A stretch of 64,000 bases of DNA from CAYFHQ01 sp964342805 (GCA_964342805.1 CAYFHQ010000001.1:42220-106219), one strand, 5' to 3'; counted from the stretch's first letter, positions 18,179 to 27,294 are shown. Notes: generated from the sequence alone by a model not told the origin. Translations and numbers: made by a program.

Positions 18179-18179
18179 C

Positions 18180-19082
18180 TTAACCTCCCACCTGCACCTC
18201 AAGTCCATAGCCTTCTAACAAAGCCTTACTGGCCAAGATGCGGTCTGGCCCAGGCTTTTTCTTGTCCTTCATGTCATACACCATGCCCAATTGGTCGTAT
18301 TTACCCGCTGCAAATCCGTGGTAGGGCAACAAACAGACCTTGTCCACCCCTTGTCCCCGGCTGACAAAGGCAGCCAGGTCATGGAGGTGGTCCTCCTGGT
18401 CGTTGATCCCAGGGATCAAGGGCAGCCTGATCCAGATCTTCTCCCCCTGGTCCATGAGCCTTTCCAGGTTGTCTAGAATCCTGAGGTTGTCCACCCCCGT
18501 CCACCTCCTGTGGCGGTCTGGGTCCATGTGTTTAACGTCGTACAAATATAAGTCCACCAGTCCTAGGAAGGGCTCCAAGTGCGCCCACTGCTCGTGACCG
18601 GATGTGTCCAAAGTAATGTGGATCTTCTCTTTTTTTAGGGCCTTTACCAGTGCTAGGGCAAAGGTCCATTGTTGTAGGGGCTCTCCCCCTGACAGGGTGA
18701 CCCCTCCTCCCGAGGAGTCATAAAAGGTCCGGTCCTTGAGGACCTCGCTTACTACTTGTTCAAGGGTGTAGCCCTTGCCTATGATTTCAATGGCCCCGGC
18801 GGGACATGCCTTCTGGCAGGCCCCACAGAGGATACATTGATTGTCTATTACTTTCATTTGCTTGTCCGCAGCCAGCAGGGCCCCTGTCTCACAGCCCTTG
18901 ACACATTCATGACAACCCATGCACAAGGTAGGGTTCACCATGAGTTGGGGGGACAGTTGTTGGCTTTCGGGATTATGACACCAGGCACAAGACAGGGGAC
19001 AGCCCTTCAAAAACACCGTGGTCCGTATGCCGGGACCGTCGTGTAATGAATACCGCTGAATGTTGTATATCTGTCCGACCAT
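18180..19082 (-). CDS. hypE: Glycyl radical enzyme activase (radical SAM) for HypD
   Basis: The 300-residue protein has the radical SAM cluster motif CPLSCAWC near residues 28-35, in the activase context IQRYSLHDGPGIRTTVFLKGC. A ferredoxin-like insert follows with two 4Fe-4S motifs, CMGCHECVKGC and CILCGACQKAC (about 54-95), and then VTLSGGEPLQQ. Such two-cluster activases serve dehydratase-type glycyl radical enzymes. It uses SAM to make the glycyl radical on its partner. It is placed immediately before hypD with a one-base gap, so the pair is translationally coupled. Confidence 0.9.
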   Translation of the reverse strand: MVGQIYNIQRYSLHDGPGIRTTVFLKGCPLSCAWCHNPESQQLSPQLMVNPTLCMGCHECVKGCETGALLAADKQMKVIDNQCILCGACQKACPAGAIEIIGKGYTLEQVVSEVLKDRTFYDSSGGGVTLSGGEPLQQWTFALALVKALKKEKIHITLDTSGHEQWAHLEPFLGLVDLYLYDVKHMDPDRHRRWTGVDNLRILDNLERLMDQGEKIWIRLPLIPGINDQEDHLHDLAAFVSRGQGVDKVCLLPYHGFAAGKYDQLGMVYDMKDKKKPGPDRILASKALLEGYGLEVQVGG

Positions 19083-19154
19083 GGCTGCTCCTTTTATGTC
19101 TTATGCTGGGTTTCATATGGGTTGGATTAGGTGAGGAGTCTCTAGTCCTACACC

Positions 19155-20911
19155 CTAGTTTTCTGCAATAAATACACCTACATAGTCCTGGTAAGTAAAG
19201 GGGTTAGAGTAGTTATTCTTTACGTAGTTACGGCGGTAGCTGGAAGTTTCACGGAAGTACATGGGGGCAATAACAGCGTCCCCAACCAGGATCTTTTCAG
19301 CTGCCAGGAAGAGTTCTGCCTTGTCCAGTGGATCGTTAACCGTCACCGACTCGTCAATGAAGGCGTTAAAAGCGTCTGCCCGGTCACCGGTCCAGCTGAG
19401 TTTGTCCTTGTGGTAGTAGCCCTTTTCCGTGTGGAAGATGTCGATCAAGTTGGTCGGGTCATCCACGTCAGCAGTCCAACCACCAACAGCGATTTCATAG
19501 GTTCCGCTGTCCACGTTGTCCCACATTACATTCCAAGGTACCATTTCGATTTGCAGGTTAATGCCAAGCTCTTCCTTGTACATTTGCTGGATCCACTCTG
19601 CAGACTTCTTGATCCACTCGCCTGTCCCCCGAGTCATCATGGTGATTTCCATGTCAGCAGGATTGGCACTTAGACCTTCTTCTTTCAGGCCTTCAATGAG
19701 GAGGGCCTTCACATCTGGATTGTTCTTAGCTAGGGTCTTGACCACTTCGTTTTCACCCTTGGTCACGTCGATGTACAGCTGCTCACCGGCGTGTACCACT
19801 GGTGGTACAACACTGTTGGCTGCAAAGCCAAAGTCATCCATGATCTCTTTGATGTAGCGTTCACGGTCAAAGGCCAAACTCAGGGCCTGACGGATTTTTG
19901 TGTTCTTTAGGTACTTGTTTTGCTGGTTGTACATGAAGAACTCTACGCTGGCACCGGCCTGGTTGATATAGGCGTAGTCCCCTTCTGCGTCTAGCATTTC
20001 CCGCCACTGGGGCTCGGCAATGCCTGCTGCGTCCAGTTCACCTGTCAGTAGGGCCTGGGCTCTTGAGTTCTCTTCTTTTACGATTTTTCTTTCAATGCGG
20101 TCCAGGTGGACATTGTCCTTGTCCCAGTAGTTTGGATTGGGTACGTATACGGCCTGCATGCCCGCTTCCCAGCTATCAAGGATAAAGGGACCATTGCCCA
20201 GGACCTTGTCAGCTTCTGACCCGTAAGCGTCACCAAACTGTTCAACAAAGTCCTTCTTCACCGGCTTGTAGGTCGGGAAGGAAGCGATCTGCATGAAGTA
20301 GCCACATGGGCGGGTCAGGCGGATTTCCAGGGTGTGGTCATTGACCGCCACAACACCAACGTCTTCTCTGGCACCCTCGCCACTGAAGTACTCAGCTCCA
20401 CCAACGATCAAGCCGTCTACAAACCATTCGTAGTCAGAGGCGATCACTGGATCGAATACCCGCTGCCAAGAGTAGACAAAGTCATGGGCATTGAGTGGCG
20501 TCCCGTCAGCCCACTTGGCCTCTGGACGGAGGTTAAAGGTATAGGTCAGGCCGTCGTCAGAAACAGACCAGTTGGTGGCTACGCCGGCTTGTAGGACGCT
20601 GCCCCGTTTTCGTCTACCACGTAGCGAACCAGGTTTTCATACAGGGGCGCTTGGGCTGCCCAGTCTGGAATCCCACCGGTTCTATGTGGGTCAAAGGACG
20701 TAACCGTAGAGGAAACCGCGAAGGTATAGGTCTGGTCTTCCGCCATCTTTGGTCCCTCTGTTGCCTCTGCTTGTCCTTCTGTTACTGTTACCTCTGGTTC
20801 TTCCACCACCTCGTTGTCAGCAGGCGTTATGGAGCCACTGCAAGCTGTAAAGATCATAACCATGACCAGTACGAAACCCAGTAGCTTCATTGCCTTGAAA
20901 CGTGTTTTCAT
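19155..20911 (-). pseudogene. Oligopeptide ABC transporter substrate-binding lipoprotein, split by frameshift
   Basis: The gene encodes an OppA/DppA-type (SBP_bac_5) lipoprotein of about 585 residues. The start at 20911 has GGGGG upstream; the signal ends in the lipobox FTAC. The first frame reads to SYKPA and stops at 20579-20581. The next frame continues without loss with TNWSVSDDGLTYTFNLRPEA and reads to 19155. One added base within about 20583-20588 restores a single frame (KPGVATNWSV). The mature protein would bind peptides, or in this context perhaps hydroxyproline-containing peptides, outside the membrane and deliver them to OppBCDF encoded directly upstream in the same operon. Confidence 0.82.
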
Positions 20912-20913
20912 TC

Positions 20914-21897
20914 TTAATCCCCCTTTGTATTGTTTAAGTGGCATGCCACATAGTGACCTTGGTTAACTTCAACCAGTTCAGGAACTTCCCTGAAACAAGG
21001 GTCGAAGGCGTAAGCGCAACGGGAAGCGAACCTGCAACCCGGTGCCGGATTAATGGGACTGGGGACTTCCCCTTCCAGTTCAATCCGTTGTTTCTTCCGT
21101 CCGGCTTCTGGGTCCGGCTCAGGTATGGCCGACAGGAGGGCCTGGGTATAGGGGTGCATGAGGTTTTCATACAGGCTTTCACTGTCGGTCAACTCCATGA
21201 CATGGCCCAAATACATGACCCCAATCCGGTCGGATATATGCTTGACCATGGACAAGTCATGGGCAATGAACAAGTAGGTTAGGTCCAGGTCTCTTTGGAG
21301 TTTGATCAGGAGGTTGACCACCTGGGCCTGGATGGACACATCCAAGGCTGAAATGGGCTCGTCACAAACAATAAACTCTGGCTCAATGGCCAGGGCCCTG
21401 GCTATACCAATCCGTTGCCGCTGGCCCCCGGAAAACTCATGGGGAAAACGGGAAGCGTGTTCGTCATTGAGTCCAACCTGTCTTAACAATTGGAAGATGC
21501 GCTCTTCCTTGGCTTTCCCACTGTGGAGACCGTGAATGTCTATGCCCTCCCCTATGATGTCGCCCACGGTCATCCTTGGGTTCAAGGAGGCATAGGGGTC
21601 TTGCAAGATAATCTGTGCCTTACGGGTAAAGGCCTTTCGTTCTTCCCTATTGAGGTCGTGGACAGAAACGCCCTCGTAGAGGACCTGGCCATCAGTGGCT
21701 TCATAGAGGCCAATCACTGTTCGACCACAGGTGGTCTTGCCGCAACCGGACTCCCCAACCAGGCCCAGGGTTTCCCCCCGCTTAATTTGGAAGCTGACGC
21801 CGTCTACTGCCTTGAGTTGTTTTTTTCGACCCACTTTAAAGTGTTTTTTCAGGTCACGAACTTCAATCAGTACATCAGATGTCCCTGCTTGTCTCAT
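20914..21897 (-). CDS. oppF: Oligopeptide ABC transporter ATPase, OppF/DppF type
   Basis: The 327-residue ATPase has Walker A GESGCGKTT, signature SGGQRQR, Walker B IVCDEP and a C-terminal oligopeptide-HPY region with the Cys-bearing segment GCRFASRCAYAFDPC. I chose the ATG at 21897, which overlaps the oppD stop as ATGA and gives the usual family length; the longer frame adds a low-complexity leader. It pairs with OppD to power peptide uptake. It lies between oppD and the binding-protein gene. Confidence 0.85.
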   Translation of the reverse strand: MRQAGTSDVLIEVRDLKKHFKVGRKKQLKAVDGVSFQIKRGETLGLVGESGCGKTTCGRTVIGLYEATDGQVLYEGVSVHDLNREERKAFTRKAQIILQDPYASLNPRMTVGDIIGEGIDIHGLHSGKAKEERIFQLLRQVGLNDEHASRFPHEFSGGQRQRIGIARALAIEPEFIVCDEPISALDVSIQAQVVNLLIKLQRDLDLTYLFIAHDLSMVKHISDRIGVMYLGHVMELTDSESLYENLMHPYTQALLSAIPEPDPEAGRKKQRIELEGEVPSPINPAPGCRFASRCAYAFDPCFREVPELVEVNQGHYVACHLNNTKGD

Positions 21898-22925
21898 TGT
21901 GCTATCGCTCCCTTCTCCACTTGCTGGGCCCCGTGGTGGGCCTTGGCCCGTGGATTTTCCAGCCAACAAGCCACTTGATGGCTGTCAGAACAGGTGGTGA
22001 CTCCAGGCATTTCTTGGCGGCAAATGCCCATGCCATGTTCACACCGAGAGGCAAATGGGCAGCCTGCAGGTGGATCGGTCAAGTCTGGTGGGGTTCCCTT
22101 GAGGGCATAGAGGTCCTCCTTGCCCTTGCTGTCCAGTTTGGGAATGGACTTGAGCAGGGACCAGGTATAGGGGTGCTTGGGCCGGTAGTAGATTTCGTCC
22201 ACTGTGCCCGTTTCAACCACCTTACCGGCATACATGACCATGACCCGGTCAGCGGCTTCAGCCACCACCCCAAGGTCATGGGTTACCAGGATCACAGCAG
22301 TTTCCAGTTGCTTCTGTAAATCAGCAATCAGGTCCATGATCTGGGCCTGGATGGTCACATCCAGGGCTGTGGTCGGTTCGTCGGCGATAAGGATATTGGG
22401 ACGGCAGGCCAGGGCTATGGCGATCATGGCCCGTTGGCGCATGCCCCCAGAAAATTCATGGGGGTACTGCTTGGCCCGCTCCTTGGCATTGGGGATGTTG
22501 ACCAGTTTCAGCATGTCCACGGCTTCCTTAAGGGCTTCTTTTTTAGCCATGTTCCTATGGATGATCAAGCTCTCCGCAATCTGCTCTCCCACCCGCATGG
22601 TGGGGTTGAGGGAGGTCATGGGGTCCTGAAAGATCATGGAGATGTCCTTGCCACGGATAGCCCGCATTTGGTCGTATGAAACGGTGGTCAGGTCCATGTC
22701 CTTATAGAGGACTTGGGACCTTTCTCCAATGACTGCTGGAGGGGATGGGAGAATCCGCATGATGGATTTTGAGGTCACGGTCTTTCCACAACCGGACTCC
22801 CCAACAATCGCCAGGGTTTCTCCCTTGTTCAAATGAAAACTTACACCTCGTACTGCCTGGCAGGTGCCGGCATAGGTATGGAAGGAGACTTCCAGATTTT
22901 TTACTTGTAAGATGGGTTGGGTCAT
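21894..22925 (-). CDS. oppD: Oligopeptide ABC transporter ATPase, OppD/DppD type
   Basis: The 343-residue ATPase has Walker A GESGCGKT, signature SGGMRQR, Walker B ILIADEP, the H-loop VTHDLG and the C-terminal HPY region with GCPFASRCEHGMGIC. The ATG at 22925 has GGAGG upstream. The stop overlaps the oppF start by four bases. It is the second ATP-binding subunit of the transporter in the hydroxyproline operon. Confidence 0.9.
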   Translation of the reverse strand: MTQPILQVKNLEVSFHTYAGTCQAVRGVSFHLNKGETLAIVGESGCGKTVTSKSIMRILPSPPAVIGERSQVLYKDMDLTTVSYDQMRAIRGKDISMIFQDPMTSLNPTMRVGEQIAESLIIHRNMAKKEALKEAVDMLKLVNIPNAKERAKQYPHEFSGGMRQRAMIAIALACRPNILIADEPTTALDVTIQAQIMDLIADLQKQLETAVILVTHDLGVVAEAADRVMVMYAGKVVETGTVDEIYYRPKHPYTWSLLKSIPKLDSKGKEDLYALKGTPPDLTDPPAGCPFASRCEHGMGICRQEMPGVTTCSDSHQVACWLENPRAKAHHGAQQVEKGAIAQ

Positions 22926-22934
22926 GGCTGCCTC

Positions 22935-23864
22935 CTATTGTCGTAGTTTGGGATCTAGGGCGTCGGTCAGGCCGTCGCCAATAAGGTTAAAGGCCAGCAT
23001 GGTCAAGACGATCAACAAACTTGGAAAAAGCAGTTGATAAGGCTGGAAAATAATATACTGCTTGGCCGCAGAAGCCAGGGCACCCCAACTGGTTTGAGGG
23101 GGCTGGATGCCAATGCCAATAAAACTCAGGTAGGCTTCGCTGAAAATAAAGCCAGGAATGGCAAAGGTAATGGATACCATAATGACGCCCATGGCATTGG
23201 GCAGGAGGTGCTTGAGGATAATCCGTTTGGAGTCTGCACCTAGGGCACGGGCTGCAAGAACATATTCCATGTTTTTTATTTGCAGGACCTGGCCCCGGAC
23301 CATCCGGGCTGTTCCTCCCCAAGACACGATGGTCATGGCGAAGATCAGGGAAAACATGCCCCTTCCCAGGGCAAGGGAAATCAGAATAACGATGACCAGA
23401 TAAGGCAGGGACCCAATGATCTCCACAATCCGCATGATCACGTCGTCCACCATGCCTCCCTTAAAACCAGCAATGGCTCCCAGGCTGGCTCCAATGATAA
23501 ACATGACAAAGGTACAAACCACCCCAATAATGATGGACACCCGGCCACCTACACACACCCGTGTGAAGATGTCGCGGCCGGTGTCGTCTGTGCCAAACCA
23601 GTGCTGGGCACTGGGGGGACTATTTTTAAGCTCGTAGGACATATAGGTATAGTCATAACCTGAGATCATGGGGCCAAAGATAGTCATTAAAATGATGATA
23701 GATAATAAGACCAGGCCGACCATGGCCAAGCGGTTGGCCCGAAACCGTCTCCATACGTCCTGCCAGTAGGACAAGCTGGGCTTGGATATTTTTTCTGCAT
23801 TGAGATCGTCACAGCCAATGACATCAAAGAGCTGGCTGTCCAGTACGTCAACATTCGCTTCCAT
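22935..23864 (-). CDS. oppC: Oligopeptide ABC transporter permease, OppC/DppC type
   Basis: The 309-residue permease has the OppC N-terminal segment WRRFRANRLAMVGLVLL, about six membrane helices, the periplasmic HWFGTDDTGRDIFTRV motif and the EAA-loop ARALGADSKRIILKHLLPN. AGGAGTG stands before the ATG at 23864. It forms the channel with OppB, whose gene ends 17 bases upstream. Confidence 0.9.
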   Translation of the reverse strand: MEANVDVLDSQLFDVIGCDDLNAEKISKPSLSYWQDVWRRFRANRLAMVGLVLLSIIILMTIFGPMISGYDYTYMSYELKNSPPSAQHWFGTDDTGRDIFTRVCVGGRVSIIIGVVCTFVMFIIGASLGAIAGFKGGMVDDVIMRIVEIIGSLPYLVIVILISLALGRGMFSLIFAMTIVSWGGTARMVRGQVLQIKNMEYVLAARALGADSKRIILKHLLPNAMGVIMVSITFAIPGFIFSEAYLSFIGIGIQPPQTSWGALASAAKQYIIFQPYQLLFPSLLIVLTMLAFNLIGDGLTDALDPKLRQ

Positions 23865-23881
23865 TGTTCACTCCTTATTGT

Positions 23882-24814
23882 TTACTTACCTTTAGCCAAT
23901 CGAATTCGTGGGTCAACCACACCATAGAGAATGTCCACGACAATCAGCGCAACAATATAGAGGGCTGCAAAGAAGATGGTTTGTCCCAGGATCATGGTGT
24001 AGTCGTTGTCCTGAATGGCTTTTACATAGTAGGAACCCAGTCCGGGAATACCGAAAATGGATTCAAGTATAAAGGAGCCTCCAAAGATCCCAGCGATACT
24101 GGGACCGATCATGGTCACAACAGGAATAAGGGCATTTCGCAAAATGTGTTTGCGGATGAGGCGCACCTTGGACACCCCCTTGGCCTTGGCGGTCACAATA
24201 TAGTCTTCGTTCATGACCCCAATGGTGCTGTTACGCATGTACTTGCAATAACCGGCCAGTCCACCGATGGCCATGGCGATGACCGGGAGGACATAGTGAA
24301 CGGGGTCCCCCCACCCGAAAATGGGGGTAAGGCGCATCTTAAAGGCTATAAAATACTGTAGGAGTGCGGCCAGTACAAAACTAGGCACACAGATGGATAG
24401 GACAACTAGAACCCGGATGATCTGGTCTGCGATTTTCTCCCGGCTCATGGCAGCAATCACACCTAGGAGCACGCCCCCCAGCATTTGCACCACCAGAGCG
24501 ATACCGCCAATGCGACCGGAAATGGGTGCATTCTTGGCAATAACGTCATTCACTGACCGACCTGTGTAGATAAATGACTCTCCCAGATCCCCTTGGGTTA
24601 CTAGGTTTTTCATGTACATGCCATAACGGACAAAGATCGATTGGTCCAGGCCATACTTTTCCATGACGATGGCCCTGGCCTGTTCTGGCATTTGCTTGCT
24701 ACGGGCGACGATCGGATCGCCTGGTGCAAGGCTGACAATAAAGAATGTGGCTGACACGATGATCCATAGGGTCAACATGCCAATGAGTGTGCGTCGAAGC
24801 ACAAATCTCCCCAT
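23882..24814 (-). CDS. oppB: Oligopeptide ABC transporter permease, OppB/DppB type
   Basis: The 310-residue permease has the OppB start FVLRRTLIGMLTLWIIVS, the LAPGDPI motif, about six helices and the EAA loop AKAKGVSKVRLIRKHILRN. I chose the ATG at 24814, preceded by AAAGGGGG; the open frame to 24868 runs through the promoter and is not coding. It is the first gene of the sigma-54-controlled operon. Confidence 0.9.
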   Translation of the reverse strand: MGRFVLRRTLIGMLTLWIIVSATFFIVSLAPGDPIVARSKQMPEQARAIVMEKYGLDQSIFVRYGMYMKNLVTQGDLGESFIYTGRSVNDVIAKNAPISGRIGGIALVVQMLGGVLLGVIAAMSREKIADQIIRVLVVLSICVPSFVLAALLQYFIAFKMRLTPIFGWGDPVHYVLPVIAMAIGGLAGYCKYMRNSTIGVMNEDYIVTAKAKGVSKVRLIRKHILRNALIPVVTMIGPSIAGIFGGSFILESIFGIPGLGSYYVKAIQDNDYTMILGQTIFFAALYIVALIVVDILYGVVDPRIRLAKGK

Positions 24815-24863
24815 AAAATCCCCCTTTTTACTATGACTAAACTTTTTACACGTTCTTAATAAA

Positions 24864-24879
24864 CGCAAGCCCCGTGCCA
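24864..24879 (-). promoter_or_regulatory. Sigma-54 (-24/-12) promoter of the opp-hyp-pruA operon
   Basis: On the minus strand TGGCACGGGGCTTGCG matches the sigma-54 consensus TGGCACG-N4-TTGC exactly. It would start transcription about 40 bases before the oppB ATG. The gene next upstream encodes a sigma-54 activator. Confidence 0.88.
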
Positions 24880-24947
24880 GTTTTTTGTAATGAAAGGGTA
24901 AAATCTGTCAAGTCCTTGCCCCCAAAGGCCTGGCGAGATTGAGCTCC

Positions 24948-24967
24948 TTATGTCAAAAACGACATAA
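24948..24967. promoter_or_regulatory. Inverted repeat, candidate enhancer site for the sigma-54 activator
   Basis: TTATGTC and GACATAA are separated by six bases. The site lies about 70-100 bases upstream of the -24 element, where activators of this class bind. Confidence 0.5.
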
Positions 24968-25001
24968 AAAAACGCCTCGTCCCATATTCGGGACAAGGCG
25001 T
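24966..25001 (-). terminator. Terminator of the sigma-54 activator gene
   Basis: ACGCCT-GTCCC pairs with GGGAC-AGGCGT around ATATTC, followed by seven T residues on the minus strand, 20 bases after the activator stop. Confidence 0.85.
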
Positions 25002-25023
25002 CTCATTTTTTTGACCGGTTGAC

Positions 25024-26553
25024 CTATTTTTTTGACAAGGCTTGGAGCTGGTACTTCTTTAGTTTATTATGTAGGGTTTGTCTGGGGATCCCTAGGAGTT
25101 TAGCAGCCTTTGCCCCGTTGCCGTCACAGCGATTGAGGGCATTTTCCACAATGGATTTTTCAAAGGTGTTCATTTGATCCTTCAGACTTGCAGTGGATAG
25201 GTCTCCATTTGTAGCAGGCTGGGCTGCACTGATATGAGGCTTCACAAGCTGGTTGACCTCTGAACCACCCGGCTGGAGAAATGGCTTGTGGACATGAGGA
25301 CCACCGGCTTTGTAGGGTGACTCTTGGGCTCGTTGAAAGCGGATGACCAGGTCTCTGGGCAGGTCGGCCATGGTTAGAATTTTCCCCCTGGCAAAGTTCA
25401 TCATCCGTTCAATGACACAGGACAATTCCCTGACGTTGCCCGGCCAGTGGTAGGCCATGAGGAAGTTGATCAGCTCTAGGTCATAGCCTTCTACCCTCTT
25501 GTTGAGCTTGTCATTACACAGGTGGATAAAGGCCGTAACCAAGAGAGGAATGTCCTCCTTCCTCTGTCTCAGAGGTGGCAGGGTCAGGGCAATGACATTG
25601 AGGCGGTAGTAGAGGTCCATGCGGAGATTACCCTGGTGGACTGCTTGTAGGGGGTCCTCATTGCTGGAGGCCATCACCCGCACGTCCACTAGAATGGTCT
25701 TGCCGTCACCAACCCGGCGGACGACCCCTTCTTGGAGGACCCGGAGGAGCTTGGCCTGTAGGTCCATACCCATGGAATTGATTTCGTCTAAGAAGAGACT
25801 GCCCCCACAGGCCAATTCAAAGAGGCCTGCCTTGTCTTTGGCCCCAGTAAAGGACCCTGCTGAGGTCCCAAACAAGATTCCCTCCAGGAGGCTTGCTGGT
25901 ATGGCTGCACAGTTGAGGGCGATAAAGGGACCATTGGACCTGTCCTTAGAAGCATTGTGGATGCCCTGGACTAGGAGTTCCTTGCCGGTACCGGTTTCCC
26001 CATATACCAGGATGGGAGACCGGCTGTCTGCCACTTGACGTGCACTGGCCTTGAGTTCTTCTATGGCAGGATTGAGGCCCACGATGTCTTCTAGGACATA
26101 CCGGGTTCCATTGCCCTTGTGGGACCCCTTATTTTCCTTAGGTCCTGGCCGGTTCTGGCTACCTTTCAATTGCAGGTTGGCAATTTGGTCTTTCAGCTCT
26201 GTATAGCTATCCAAAGACCGGTAGAGTTCCATGGCACCCACAATCTGTCCATGACGGAAAAGAGGAATGGTTGACGTGACAGTCTTCACAATCTCTCCCC
26301 GATTGTTGTGGTAGGTTTGGACATAGTCGATCATGGGTTTTTGGCTGTTTAGGACCTTGTAAAAGGTACTGGAGTCCTCTGTTAAGCCCGGAAAAATCTC
26401 TAATATGTTCTTTCCAATGACCTCCGACGGATTGACGCCGGCCACATTGGAGGCTGGTTCGTTGAAAAATGTCACCTTGGCACTTGTGTCCACAACAAAA
26501 ACACCTTCGTCTAGGTTTTCCAGTATAGACTCCAATAGCACCTTGTATTCCAT
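25024..26553 (-). CDS. PAS-AAA+-Fis sigma-54 transcriptional activator, RocR-like
   Basis: The 509-residue protein has a PAS sensory domain (about 3-115), an AAA+ domain (about 145-390) with Walker A GETGTGKE and Walker B GGSLFLDEIN, and a C-terminal Fis-type helix-turn-helix (GAKAAKLLGIPRQTLHNKLKKY). The sigma-54 contact loop reads GSFTGA in place of GAFTGA. It resembles RocR, which drives arginine/ornithine catabolism genes including a P5C dehydrogenase in Bacillus. Together with the -24/-12 promoter just downstream it is the evident regulator of the opp-hyp-pruA operon, probably sensing hydroxyproline, proline or P5C; the ligand is inference. ATG 26553 is preferred over GTG 26556 by spacing to AGGAGG. 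Confidence 0.9.
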   Translation of the reverse strand: MEYKVLLESILENLDEGVFVVDTSAKVTFFNEPASNVAGVNPSEVIGKNILEIFPGLTEDSSTFYKVLNSQKPMIDYVQTYHNNRGEIVKTVTSTIPLFRHGQIVGAMELYRSLDSYTELKDQIANLQLKGSQNRPGPKENKGSHKGNGTRYVLEDIVGLNPAIEELKASARQVADSRSPILVYGETGTGKELLVQGIHNASKDRSNGPFIALNCAAIPASLLEGILFGTSAGSFTGAKDKAGLFELACGGSLFLDEINSMGMDLQAKLLRVLQEGVVRRVGDGKTILVDVRVMASSNEDPLQAVHQGNLRMDLYYRLNVIALTLPPLRQRKEDIPLLVTAFIHLCNDKLNKRVEGYDLELINFLMAYHWPGNVRELSCVIERMMNFARGKILTMADLPRDLVIRFQRAQESPYKAGGPHVHKPFLQPGGSEVNQLVKPHISAAQPATNGDLSTASLKDQMNTFEKSIVENALNRCDGNGAKAAKLLGIPRQTLHNKLKKYQLQALSKK

Positions 26554-26565
26554 CACACTTCCTCC

Positions 26566-26612
26566 TGACCTTGTTCTTAAGGTCAGTATACTGCGATTTT
26601 TAGTATTTTCAA
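26566..26612 (-). promoter_or_regulatory. Sigma-A type promoter and inverted repeat before the activator gene
   Basis: On the minus strand TTGAAA (26607-26612) and TATACT (26585-26590) are 16 bases apart. Directly after the -10 box lies the inverted repeat TGACCTT-N6-AAGGTCA (26566-26585), which could be an operator for autoregulation or a leader hairpin; it ends next to the AGGAGG site. Confidence 0.6.
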
Positions 26613-26657
26613 AATAATTTGTCTATAATCTAATTTTTGATCCGCATGTTCATTATT

Positions 26658-26946
26658 CTACGTGTCGATTAATTCCACCACAGACCTGTAGAGGGCAAGA
26701 ATGGCAGAATGCTCTTCTTCCCAGTTGAGATCCACCAATAGGGGAATATCAAACTCCTTTTCCATGTTCCGTTGTAGTTCTGACAACATGCTGTTTTGCA
26801 CCTGTACCCCATAGGTTCCCGTGCATATATCCATATAGGCGTCACGGTAGACCTGCAATCTTGATTGGCTCACTCCGTACCTCCAGTCTTTTTTCTTCAA
26901 CTGATGGTAGTCCCCCGGGCATGTCAATCTTCAGCTCAAATTGCAT
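26658..26946 (-). pseudogene. Small unrecognised ORF after the XRE regulator, possibly frameshifted
   Basis: From an ATG at 26946, nine bases after the XRE regulator stop, the frame MQFELKIDMPG stops early. Dropping one base from the C5 run at 26912-26916 would join it to the long frame GDYHQLKKKDWRYGVSQS and on to ALYRSVVELIDT, giving 95 residues. Alternatively the long frame is used alone from the TTG at 26927, which has no good ribosome site. The product is soluble, with an acidic segment DLNWEEEHSAI near the end, and resembles nothing I can name. Position suggests a partner of the XRE regulator. Confidence 0.4.
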
Positions 26947-26949
26947 TTA

Positions 26950-26964
26950 CACACATTATGTGTG
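26950..26964. promoter_or_regulatory. 15-bp palindrome at the end of the XRE gene
   Basis: CACACATTATGTGTG is a perfect palindrome about its central base. It overlaps the last codons of the XRE gene and shares CACA/TGTG half-sites with the inverted repeat at 27178-27199. Confidence 0.35.
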
Positions 26965-27159
26965 GTGATTCTCAAAAAATATGGCATCGATGGATGCGCT
27001 GGGATACAGGTTTTTAAACTTACACAGAAAATCATAGCTTGGACTCCGCTGTCCTGCTTCTATCTTTTGATAGTAGGATTTTGATATGCCTAGCCTTTCA
27101 GCCAGTTGCGCCTGGGTCAGCCCCTGTTGGCGTCGAAACGTAGCAAGTATGTCAATCAC
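26956..27159 (-). CDS. XRE family helix-turn-helix regulator
   Basis: This is a compact Cro/CI-type DNA-binding protein: ATFRRQQGLTQAQLAERLGI, SKSYYQKIEAGQRSPSYDF. The start is uncertain. I give the GTG at 27159 (67 residues), which directly abuts GAGGAG. The frame is open to a TTG at 27252, but that extension runs through a likely operator and is not conserved in style. It faces a second XRE gene on the opposite strand, a layout typical of small phage-like or mobile-element switches. Confidence 0.7.
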   Translation of the reverse strand: MIDILATFRRQQGLTQAQLAERLGISKSYYQKIEAGQRSPSYDFLCKFKNLYPSASIDAIFFENHHT

Positions 27160-27177
27160 CTCCTCAAACCACTTATT

Positions 27178-27199
27178 GTGTGATTTGACAATATCACAC
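27178..27199. promoter_or_regulatory. Inverted repeat between two divergent XRE genes, candidate operator
   Basis: GTGTGA (27178-27183) and TCACAC (27194-27199) are ten bases apart, in the intergenic region between the XRE genes. A -10-like TACAAT for the plus-strand gene lies at 27260-27265. Confidence 0.45.
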
Positions 27200-27294
27200 T
27201 TTATGTAGTTTTGGCAAGAAACTGACGGAACAAATCTATGGAAATCACCCAATATGTGTTACAATGAAGCCACAAGACACACAAGGAGGGTGAC

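Noticed and set aside
17312..18364. Plus-strand open frame of 350 codons
   Set aside because: It is the antisense of hypD and hypE, rich in Gly, Pro and Leu from GC-rich codons, without a ribosome site or any family motif.
24815..24868. Longer N-terminus of OppB (MRLLRTCKKFSHSKKGDF)
   Set aside because: It would begin inside the -12 element of the sigma-54 promoter, upstream of the expected transcription start.
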